This document shows positions 1 to 5,591 of a DNA stretch of 18,148 bases, piece by piece. Each line of letters starts with the position of its first letter. Positions within the stretch are counted from its first letter, which is position 1. The stretch spans positions 1 through 18,148 of the forward strand of contig JAUXFK010000023.1 of NCBI GenBank assembly GCA_030623035.1, written 5' to 3'. The stretch is from Deltaproteobacteria bacterium. Lineage in GTDB: Bacteria; Desulfobacterota; UBA8473. Position numbers and translations under genes: made by a program. The notes beneath the pieces were generated by a model, which made no database searches, had not been told where the DNA came from, and saw nothing but the letters and a program-made list of their open reading frames with translations.

Positions 1-274
1 AAATCTCTATACGTTTTTATTTATTCTTTGTGCCACTGTGCCTTTGCCCCTCTGTGCCTGAGTAGTTACTGCATTTAAACCTGTTTGCGTTCATCTGTGC
101 CTGCCCCGTAGGTCAGGATGATCGTACTGGGGTGAATCTGTGGCTGAATAGTTACGCCTTTTTTTCGAAACAACACATCTACCACATTCCGGATATACTG
201 TTCGTCTGAGATCCCGTCCGTTGCTTCTTGCGGAAACTTCACAATTGATCTGAAATTTCCTTTTTCTTAGCTGC
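1..274. other. Gene-free left flank with 8-nt tandem repeats
   Basis: I see no credible gene here. The one reading frame of any length (minus strand, 91-291) overlaps the csp terminator, has no ribosome site and resembles no protein I know. The stretch holds a degenerate 8-nt tandem repeat (29-60) and two related 14-nt motifs (56-69 and 142-155). It looks like intergenic repeat-rich sequence. Confidence 0.6.
29..60. repeat. Degenerate 8-nt tandem repeat, four units
   Basis: Four consecutive 8-nt units follow the pattern TGTGCCTN: TGTGCCAC, TGTGCCTT, TGCCCCTC, TGTGCCTG. The last unit runs directly into AGTAGTTAC. A further TGTGCCTG copy lies near 96-103. The period is visible by eye; the function is unknown. 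Confidence 0.7.
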
Positions 275-277
275 AAA

Positions 278-306
278 AAAAAGCCCCCCATAAAGGGGGG
301 CTTTTT
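278..306 (-). terminator. Rho-independent terminator of the cold-shock gene
   Basis: A 12-bp perfect stem, AAAAAGCCCCCC (278-289) paired with GGGGGGCTTTTT (295-306), encloses a 5-nt loop. On the minus strand it is followed by a run of Ts (complement of the A tract at 275-282), as expected for intrinsic termination 19 nt past the csp stop codon. The flanking A and T runs would also let it work in the plus direction. Confidence 0.9.
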
Positions 307-324
307 GTCTACTGATTGCGGGTC

Positions 325-525
325 TTATAGCTGACGAACATTCTCTGCAGCCGGACCTTTCTGGCCTTGTACAACGTCAAACGTTACCCTTGCTCCCTCA
401 GCAAGAGATTTGAAACCTTCTGCCTGGATTGCTGAATGATGAACGAATACATCTCCCCCACCATCCTGCTCGATAAAGCCAAACCCCTTTGAATCATTAA
501 ACCATTTTACTGTTCCTTCAGACAT
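325..525 (-). CDS. CspA-family cold-shock protein
   Basis: A 66-residue protein that is a complete single cold-shock domain, the usual length for the family. Seen directly: the N-terminal GTVKWFN strand, RNP1 KGFGFI (residues about 13-18), RNP2 VFVHHSAI (about 26-33) and the closing GPAAENV strand. Members are five-stranded beta-barrel proteins that bind single-stranded RNA or DNA and act as RNA chaperones or antiterminators, in the cold or constitutively. The ATG at 525-523 is preceded by AAGGAGT (534-540) with an 8-nt gap, and a strong terminator follows. It is a monocistronic gene facing away from the crotonase genes. The upstream leader contains several inverted repeats, as is common for csp mRNAs, but I cannot tell whether this copy is cold-induced. 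Confidence 0.95.
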   Translation of the reverse strand: MSEGTVKWFNDSKGFGFIEQDGGGDVFVHHSAIQAEGFKSLAEGARVTFDVVQGQKGPAAENVRQL

Positions 526-547
526 ACTTCACTACTCCTTTATACTC

Positions 548-599
548 GGTTCCTTATTGGAACCATTAATAATGAGGTCTGATCCATTATGGATAGACC
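548..599 (-). promoter_or_regulatory. Two inverted repeats in the csp leader
   Basis: Two short dyads sit just upstream of the csp ribosome site. The first is a perfect 6-bp stem GGTTCC/GGAACC with a 5-nt loop (548-564). The second is a 9-bp stem with one bulge, GGTCT-ATCC/GGAT-AGACC, with a 5-nt loop (576-599). If transcribed from the minus strand they would form consecutive hairpins in the 5' leader. A regulatory role is inferred from the known structured leaders of csp mRNAs and is not shown here. Confidence 0.4.
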
Positions 600-630
600 G
601 TATTGGCAGTCTATTTGTTCAAAGTCCATA

Positions 631-669
631 AAAACTAAAAACCGCATATCCTAATATAGATTGTGCGGT
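631..669 (-). terminator. Possible terminator or attenuator upstream of csp
   Basis: On the minus strand, ACCGCA (complement of 664-669) can pair with TGCGGT (complement of 641-646), followed directly by a T-rich tract (complement of the A-rich 631-640). The 6-bp stem has a 17-nt loop, so it is weak. It could end transcription entering from upstream or act as a leader attenuator for csp. Confidence 0.3.
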
Positions 670-758
670 CTGCTTTTCTGTAATTTTTAACTAAAAATAG
701 ATACTGCGCACTGAATACTTTTATACTATGTAACATATGTCCTAATAAAAGTAAAGCA

Positions 759-941
759 TTTTTTTTATGGAAGATACTTATAAATGAATTTCGCAAGGTA
801 CGCTACTACGGATTTATAGTCAATGGTCGATCTAAAGCCAAATTAGCCCGGATCAGGGAAACATTAAAAATCGAACATAAAGATAGTATCAATGCTGATT
901 ATTTTGTGCTAAAATGCCCCAATTGCGGCAAGGTATTTTAA
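759..941 (+). pseudogene. C-terminal remnant of an IS91/IS801-type transposase
   Basis: An open frame with no ATG, GTG or TTG codon runs to a stop at 939-941. Its translation contains EFRKVRYYGF, then GRSKAKLARIRETL, and ends in a zinc-ribbon-like CPNCGKVF. This matches what I recall of the C-terminus of the Y2 (IS91/IS801-like) transposases: an LPxGFxKVRYYGF-type segment, a basic helix, then a CPxCG knuckle. Everything upstream that should encode the HUH catalytic core with its tyrosines is missing, and the surroundings are AT-rich with no recognisable termini. I read it as a dead fragment of an insertion sequence. The family call is from memory; a short stand-alone zinc-ribbon protein is less likely because there is no start codon. 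Confidence 0.6.
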
Positions 942-1110
942 TTTAAAAAATTCTGGATTCTAATCTCAAGAAAAAAATCATAAGGGTCTGTTAAAATTTG
1001 CTCATTTCTGGATGGACATTGACGAGATTTTATGATTTGGCTAAACAGTTACGAATCTAATATATACAATCACCAATATTTCAGGGAACCAAAAAGATAA
1101 GGAGGATGGT
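942..1110 (+). promoter_or_regulatory. Leader of the crotonase gene cluster
   Basis: This AT-rich stretch must hold the promoter for the gene starting at 1111, since the only upstream genes are a transposase relic and the divergent csp gene. A weak candidate is TTGGCT (1037-1042), an 18-nt spacer and TATATA (1061-1066). It overlaps the motif GGCTAAACAGTTAC (1039-1052), versions of which also precede the third crotonase and the mutase genes. No strong consensus promoter is visible. Confidence 0.25.
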
Positions 1111-1956
1111 ATGGATTATAAGAATATCAAATATGAGATGAGGGACAGGATTGGTATTATCACACTGAATCGGTCGGACAGGCTAAATGCCATAAATGAC
1201 GTCATGATCGACGAGCTTGATGATTTACTGCGCAAAATAGAGACCGATCTAGATGCCAAGGTGCTCATAATCAAAGGAGCCGGAAAGTCATTTAGCGCTG
1301 GCCAGGATTTAAGCGGGAATGTTAGCTCTACAATAATGGCTTCTCCGCCCGGAACTCCGGGTTCGGCGAAAGAATTACTGGAAGCACAACGGAGGCGCAG
1401 TCGGAGGTGGGAGTATATTTTCAACTATCCAAAACCGACCATTGCTCAGGTTCATGGCCATTGTATTGGTGCGGGCTGCTATTTGGCCATGGTATGTGAC
1501 CTGGTGATTGCCTCGGAAGATGCTCTCTTTGGTGACCCTGCACTCAGGATGGGTCTCACATCGGCTATGCCCCTTTGGACCTGGCTGGTAGGGGACAAAA
1601 AGGCCAGAGAACTCGTATTCCTTGGGCGTAATGTAAATGGCAGGGAAGCAGAGCAGATAGGCCTGATCAACATGGCAGTACCCGCCTCAAGACTGGAACA
1701 AGAGGCAATCAGATATGCGAAAGCGATCAGTATATGCCCAGGCGATGGTATGGTGTTGTGTAAGGAGAGTATCAATGCCAACCTCGAGGCCAGAGGCGTA
1801 GGGGCTGCATGGAGATTCCTCGATGACATGCAACTCATCAACCAGCAGCAACCGTTTGGTCCTTGTGAATTTAATTTCTTTGAAGTCAGAAACAAAAAGG
1901 GATTAGAGGCTGCATTACAAGAGAGGGACAAGCCTTTCAAAGATCTGGGTTTTTAG
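1111..1956 (+). CDS. Enoyl-CoA hydratase/isomerase family protein (crotonase fold), copy 1
   Basis: A 281-residue cytosolic crotonase-superfamily protein acting on a CoA thioester. Visible features: N-terminal IGIITLNRSDRLNA, first oxyanion-hole segment FSAGQDL (residues 61-67), second HGHCIGAGCYLAM (115-127), and a C-terminal ERDKPFKDLGF tail. Where classical hydratases have FGxPE this protein has FGDPA (140-144), so Glu144 of rat crotonase is lost. The second catalytic Glu is kept (ARELVFLG, E167). Hydration by the usual two-Glu mechanism is therefore doubtful; isomerase, hydrolase, C-C lyase or an Asp-assisted reaction remain possible. The start has AAGGAGG at 1099-1105, 5 nt upstream. It is clearly paralogous to the next gene. 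The family is certain; the reaction is not. Confidence 0.88.
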   Translation: MDYKNIKYEMRDRIGIITLNRSDRLNAINDVMIDELDDLLRKIETDLDAKVLIIKGAGKSFSAGQDLSGNVSSTIMASPPGTPGSAKELLEAQRRRSRRWEYIFNYPKPTIAQVHGHCIGAGCYLAMVCDLVIASEDALFGDPALRMGLTSAMPLWTWLVGDKKARELVFLGRNVNGREAEQIGLINMAVPASRLEQEAIRYAKAISICPGDGMVLCKESINANLEARGVGAAWRFLDDMQLINQQQPFGPCEFNFFEVRNKKGLEAALQERDKPFKDLGF

Positions 1957-2038
1957 TCTGGTCCATGGAATTAGACAGCGATCCATGATTCATGGCAAAC
2001 GACTTCGTAACCATCCTTATTAAAGAGGAGGATTCAAT

Positions 2039-2905
2039 ATGAATTATGAAACCATTATACTGGGGAAAAAAGAAAAAAGAGTTGCCGAGATCACATTGAA
2101 CCGTCCGGATAAGCTCAACGCAATAAACGATGTTATGATGAAGGACATCAAAGCAGCCCTGGAAGAGGTGGAAAAGGATACGGATATCTGGGTGGTGGTA
2201 ATAAAGGGAATGGGCAAGGCATTCAGCGTGGGCGAAGACCTTACTCTGAAGTGGCCTTCAGATGTAATGACTCCTAATCCAAAAGAGAGGTGGTACCTCA
2301 GTGAACTCTGGGAGTCGGAGTTGCGAAAGTCGAATTTCTGGCAGTACATATATAACTACCCCAAGTTTACCATTGCCCAAATCCATGGACACTGCCTTGG
2401 CTGGGGGTGTTTCCTTGCCATGGTATGTCGAACCTCAATCGCCAGTGAGGATGCCCTATTCGGTGACCCGTCAATTCGAGCTGGTTTCACTTCCCTAAAT
2501 CCTCTATGGACATGGAAGATCGGAGTGAGAAAGGCGAGAGAACTTCTCTTCACAGGAAAGTATGTTAACGGCAAAGAGGCTGCACGGCTTGGACTCATTA
2601 CGATGGCAGTCCCTGAAAATGAGCTCATGGAAAAAGTGGCTCTGGCTGCAGAAACACATGTTTTGGGAACACCGATTGGGGGATACGATTCACAGTCTTT
2701 CGAAATGGTATTTATGCGGACTACCTTTGACATTGCTGGCTTGGCAACCGCCTGGGGCTATGCAACCAATATACATGCACTCAGTGCGATTCAGAGGCGC
2801 GGTTTTGAGCCAGGAGAGTTCGATTTTTTCGAAGCCAGAGAGAGGCTGGGACTTAAGAGGGCAATTGCAGAAAGGGACCGTCCATTCAAAGAGCTTGGCT
2901 TTTAA
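2039..2905 (+). CDS. Enoyl-CoA hydratase/isomerase family protein (crotonase fold), copy 2
   Basis: A 288-residue paralogue of the preceding gene. It shares INDVM near the N-terminus, FGDP, PLWTW, the ARELLFTG helix and the same C-terminal ending (FKELGF versus FKDLGF), so the pair probably arose by tandem duplication. The oxyanion-hole segments are FSVGEDL (62-68) and LGWGCFLAM (120-128); the GWG is unusual where small residues are typical. The Glu144 position is Ser (FGDPS, S145) while the second Glu is kept (E168). The start follows GAGGAGG (2025-2031) with a 7-nt gap. The 82-bp gap from copy 1 suggests co-transcription with separate translation. The two proteins may have diverged in substrate or may form a hetero-oligomer, which is inference. 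Confidence 0.88.
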   Translation: MNYETIILGKKEKRVAEITLNRPDKLNAINDVMMKDIKAALEEVEKDTDIWVVVIKGMGKAFSVGEDLTLKWPSDVMTPNPKERWYLSELWESELRKSNFWQYIYNYPKFTIAQIHGHCLGWGCFLAMVCRTSIASEDALFGDPSIRAGFTSLNPLWTWKIGVRKARELLFTGKYVNGKEAARLGLITMAVPENELMEKVALAAETHVLGTPIGGYDSQSFEMVFMRTTFDIAGLATAWGYATNIHALSAIQRRGFEPGEFDFFEARERLGLKRAIAERDRPFKELGF

Positions 2906-2914
2906 GCCGGAAAA

Positions 2915-2960
2915 AACTTTGAATCTTTGGCAAAATAACCCAAAAATGTTCGTCAAAGTT
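2915..2960 (+). repeat. Copy A of a 41-nt repeated intergenic element
   Basis: Bases 2918-2958 match the reverse complement of 17241-17281 at 35 of 41 positions with no gaps, and five of the six differences are transitions. Copy A lies in a perfect 8-bp inverted repeat, AACTTTGA (2915-2922) and TCAAAGTT (2953-2960). It ends 46 nt upstream of the third crotonase gene, in the same orientation relative to that gene as copy B has to the mutase gene. It may be an operator, a leader RNA structure or a small dispersed repeat. Confidence 0.75.
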
Positions 2961-3004
2961 GGCTAAGCATTTAGACTTTTAATCTTACGAATAGGAGGTG
3001 TAAT

Positions 3005-3979
3005 ATGCCTACGTTTGAAGACCGCAATTTAGATTTGATCAAATGGCACACGCAATATCAGAAGAACCAGTGCGAAGAAGCCTATGAAAAGATGGTCAGC
3101 GAGGGCAGAGAATACCGAGCCATTATCTATGAAAAGAAGGGAAGGATTGCAAAGATTTCCCTGAACCGGCCGGAGAAGTCCAATGCCCTTAACGATGCCC
3201 TTTACTGTGACCTCCTTGCGGGTCTTGGCGAGGCAGCAAGGGACGATGATGTGAGGGTTGTCGTAATAAAGGGAGCTGGCCGATCTTTTTGCGCCGGGCA
3301 TGACCTATCCAGTCCTCCAGGGGATGAGTCTCCGCCAATTGACCCCAAATACCATCCCACAGTAAGGGATTTCTTCCAATTTGAACGACGCCGCTGCCAG
3401 AAGTATGAAGATATCATAAACTGTCCGAAAGCTACGATCGCCCAGGTGCATGGCTATTGTATCGGTGCGGGTGAAGGTATTCAGGCATCGTGTGATATAA
3501 CCATTGCCGCTGAAGACGCTCAGTTTGGCACACGGGGCTTCGACAGGCTTACCATGGGGATAACTGCAATGGGGGGCACCGGGGCGCCGCATGTATGGCC
3601 TGGTGGCTCGGAACGATACCGGGCATTTCGGATATTGCCGGAAATCTCGGGCGAAGATGCGGCGGAGTTAAGCCTGATAAACAAGGCTGTTCCTGCGGAT
3701 AGGCTGGAAGAGGAGGTAGACAGGTGGGCGAAGGCGCTGAGTCTTATCCCCAACGAACGGTTCGCCATTGCAAAAGAGAGTATAAACAGTACCCTTGACA
3801 TAACAGGCCTTGGAAATGCCTTCAGAAACCACTATAATATACATCTTGCGATTCAATTTGTCCGCTTTCGGTCTGATGAGACCAACCTGTATAAAACAAG
3901 GAGAGATAAGGGGCTAAAAGGCTTTGTTCAAACCCGGTCGATGCATGCTACTCCCACTTTAAAAGATGACTCTAAATAA
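3005..3979 (+). CDS. Divergent crotonase-fold (enoyl-CoA hydratase/isomerase family) protein, copy 3
   Basis: A 324-residue crotonase-superfamily member with an extra N-terminal helix-like extension of about 38 residues before the core begins (RIAKISLNRPEKSNALND, about 47-64). The first oxyanion-hole segment is FCAGHDL (95-101) and the second HGYCIGAGEG (149-158). Both catalytic Glu positions of true hydratases appear lost: the FGxPE region reads FGTRGFD (174-180), and the second-Glu helix is replaced by SERYRAFRILPE after a Trp/Gly-rich TGAPHVWPGG loop. It is clearly less related to copies 1 and 2 than they are to each other. It could be a thioester hydrolase, ring- or C-C-cleaving enzyme, or isomerase. 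The start follows AGGAGG (2993-2998) by 6 nt, and a 41-nt repeated element lies just upstream. Confidence 0.85.
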   Translation: MPTFEDRNLDLIKWHTQYQKNQCEEAYEKMVSEGREYRAIIYEKKGRIAKISLNRPEKSNALNDALYCDLLAGLGEAARDDDVRVVVIKGAGRSFCAGHDLSSPPGDESPPIDPKYHPTVRDFFQFERRRCQKYEDIINCPKATIAQVHGYCIGAGEGIQASCDITIAAEDAQFGTRGFDRLTMGITAMGGTGAPHVWPGGSERYRAFRILPEISGEDAAELSLINKAVPADRLEEEVDRWAKALSLIPNERFAIAKESINSTLDITGLGNAFRNHYNIHLAIQFVRFRSDETNLYKTRRDKGLKGFVQTRSMHATPTLKDDSK

Positions 3980-3984
3980 AAGAC

Positions 3985-4016
3985 AAAGCCTGGATGTGCC
4001 ATTGGTAAGAGGCTTT
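3985..4016 (+). terminator. Weak hairpin after the third crotonase gene
   Basis: A perfect 7-bp inverted repeat AAAGCCT/AGGCTTT (3985-3991 and 4010-4016) encloses an 18-nt loop, starting 6 nt past the stop codon. There is no T tract, so read-through into the dehydrogenase gene is likely. Confidence 0.25.
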
Positions 4017-4125
4017 AAATAACAATTAGAGCGACAAAGGAGTAAAAAAACAGATCAGAACGGAAGAAATGCGAGTCCTCTAAAACGAAAGGGCTTCATA
4101 TCCCTTTAAAAGGAGGTATAAGTAT

Positions 4126-5292
4126 ATGAGCGGATTTGGTTTTAGCGAAGAGCAAGAGATGTTCCGAAAAATGGTGCGCAACTTTTCACAAAAAGAGCTC
4201 GCCCCTGGAGCAAAAGAACGGGCGAAGCAAGAAGGTAACCGGGAAATGGCCCAAAAGTGGAGCAAGAAGATTGCGAGTGTAGACCTTATCGGTCTGGGTG
4301 TTCCCCCTGAATATGGGGGACAGGGGGCTGACTGGGTGACAGTTGCCATTGCAGTAGAGGAGATGTCAAAAGCGGATATAAACCTGGGTGCATTTCCGGT
4401 ACTGCCCGCATTAATGGCAAAGTCTATGGATATCGGTGGAGTCTCGCAGGAAATACGTCAAAAATACCTTCCTGCCATGTGTAAAGGGGAGTCTATGTTG
4501 TGTCTTTCCATAACCGAACCCAATTGTGGTTCAGACGTTGCTGCGATAAGAATGAAGGCAGTAAGAGAAGGTGACCACTATATCCTCAATGGAGAAAAGA
4601 CCTCTGTCAGCGGGGGTATGACAGCCGATCTATGCTATATTTTTGCCAAGACCGACCCTGGGGCCGGGGCCCGAGGTGTGACCTCTTTTCTTGCCCCTCT
4701 TGATCTTCCTGGAATAACGAAATCACGCATCCCTGATATGGGATTCAAAAATGTTACTCGAGCCTCTCTGTTCTTTGACGATGTTCGTATCCCGGTAGAC
4801 CATCGGCTTAGTGATGAGGGGAAAGGCTTCTACATGCTGATGGGGACTTTTGACGTTCTTCGAGTATTTTTGGCACTATCCGTGCTGGGTGCAGCGGAGA
4901 CCTCCATCAATGAGGCTATCGACTATTCAAAGCAGCGTACTGCCTTTGGACAGCCTATTGCCAGGTACGAAGGGGTTTCCTTTAAGATTGCAGAGCATGC
5001 TACCAGGATTGAGGCGGGAAAACTGCTCTGTTACCGAACATTCTGGTTAGCAGATCAAGGAATTGTACACACCAAGGAGGCAGCCATGTGCAAATGGTTC
5101 TGCCCTGTTGTTGCCCGTGAAGCGATCCATGATGCCTTACTCATTCATGGACATGTTGCCTATAGTGAAGAACATCCTATTGAGCAGCGGCTAAGGGATG
5201 CAATCGGTTATGAACTGGCCGATGGCACTGCAGATATCATGAAGATAATCGTAGCCCGGGAATTGATGGGAAAAGAAACCCGGCCTTATTAA
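4126..5292 (+). CDS. Acyl-CoA dehydrogenase with Asp at the catalytic-base position
   Basis: A 388-residue full-length acyl-CoA dehydrogenase (about 380-400 is usual): FAD flavoprotein that desaturates an acyl-CoA and normally passes electrons to ETF. Visible: N-terminal helical domain, the PPEYGGQG turn (60-67), substrate/FAD signature SITEPNCGSD (128-137), FDDVRIP hinge, SKQRTAFGQPI helix and the C-terminal RDAIGYELADGTADIMKII segment. In MCAD-like enzymes the last segment reads IYEGTxQI with the catalytic Glu before GT; here that residue is Asp366 and the preceding Tyr is Ala. A changed base at this position suggests an unusual substrate or desaturation geometry. The start follows AGGAGG (4111-4116) by 9 nt, with a 6-bp hairpin (4088-4107) just before it. 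A palindromic element begins on its stop codon. Confidence 0.93.
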   Translation: MSGFGFSEEQEMFRKMVRNFSQKELAPGAKERAKQEGNREMAQKWSKKIASVDLIGLGVPPEYGGQGADWVTVAIAVEEMSKADINLGAFPVLPALMAKSMDIGGVSQEIRQKYLPAMCKGESMLCLSITEPNCGSDVAAIRMKAVREGDHYILNGEKTSVSGGMTADLCYIFAKTDPGAGARGVTSFLAPLDLPGITKSRIPDMGFKNVTRASLFFDDVRIPVDHRLSDEGKGFYMLMGTFDVLRVFLALSVLGAAETSINEAIDYSKQRTAFGQPIARYEGVSFKIAEHATRIEAGKLLCYRTFWLADQGIVHTKEAAMCKWFCPVVAREAIHDALLIHGHVAYSEEHPIEQRLRDAIGYELADGTADIMKIIVARELMGKETRPY

Positions 5293-5538
5293 TACTACAG
5301 CGACACTTTTGGATAATTCCGTTAAGAGCCTGTTTGAAAGACCACTTTCCTCACTTGGATTGATTTTTTTGATCGTTCTAAGTTCGCTGCGCAAAATCTT
5401 AATAACTCGGGCTATCGCCCTCAAACAACTTAAGATTTTTATGCTCCGCAGAACTAAGAACGATTGACAAAAAAACTCAATATATGTTCGTCAAGAGGTC
5501 TTTCAAACAGCTTGTAAAAAATGTCGCTGTAGTATTAA
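5289..5538. mobile_element. MITE-like long imperfect palindrome
   Basis: A 250-bp element whose ends are a perfect 17-bp inverted repeat (5289-5305 TTAATACTACAGCGACA and 5522-5538). Inside, further arm blocks pair: CTGTTTGAAAGACC 5330-5343 with 5497-5510 (14/14), ATCGTTCTnAGTTC 5372-5385 with 5451-5464 (13/14), AAAATCTTAA 5393-5402 with 5430-5439, and GGGC/GCCC (5409-5412, 5417-5420) at the centre. It encodes nothing. The size, terminal repeats and TA-rich ends suggest a miniature inverted-repeat transposable element; the TA at each border could be a target duplication. It starts on the TAA of the upstream dehydrogenase. As RNA it would form a long hairpin that could protect or end the upstream transcript. 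Confidence 0.8.
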
Positions 5539-5591
5539 ATACTTTCTTTTGTCTCCGGGCCAGGGAAGATCTTGATAAAGGATAATTGCCA

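Noticed and set aside
91..291. 66-codon minus-strand reading frame in the left flank
   Set aside because: It overlaps the csp terminator, has no ribosome site, and its product looks like random translation of repeat-rich DNA.
1019..1048. TTGACG-17-TAAACA as a shared promoter containing the GGCTAA motif as -10
   Set aside because: At the other two motif sites nothing like a -35 box lies 17 nt upstream, and the -10 match is only 3 of 6.
5191..5424. 77-codon minus-strand frame across the end of the dehydrogenase gene
   Set aside because: It runs from the palindromic element into the antisense of a clear gene, so it is a by-product of both.
5289..5538. CRISPR array or tandem repeat between the two operons
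   Set aside because: The repeats are inverted arms of one palindrome, with no regular spacing or direct repeats.
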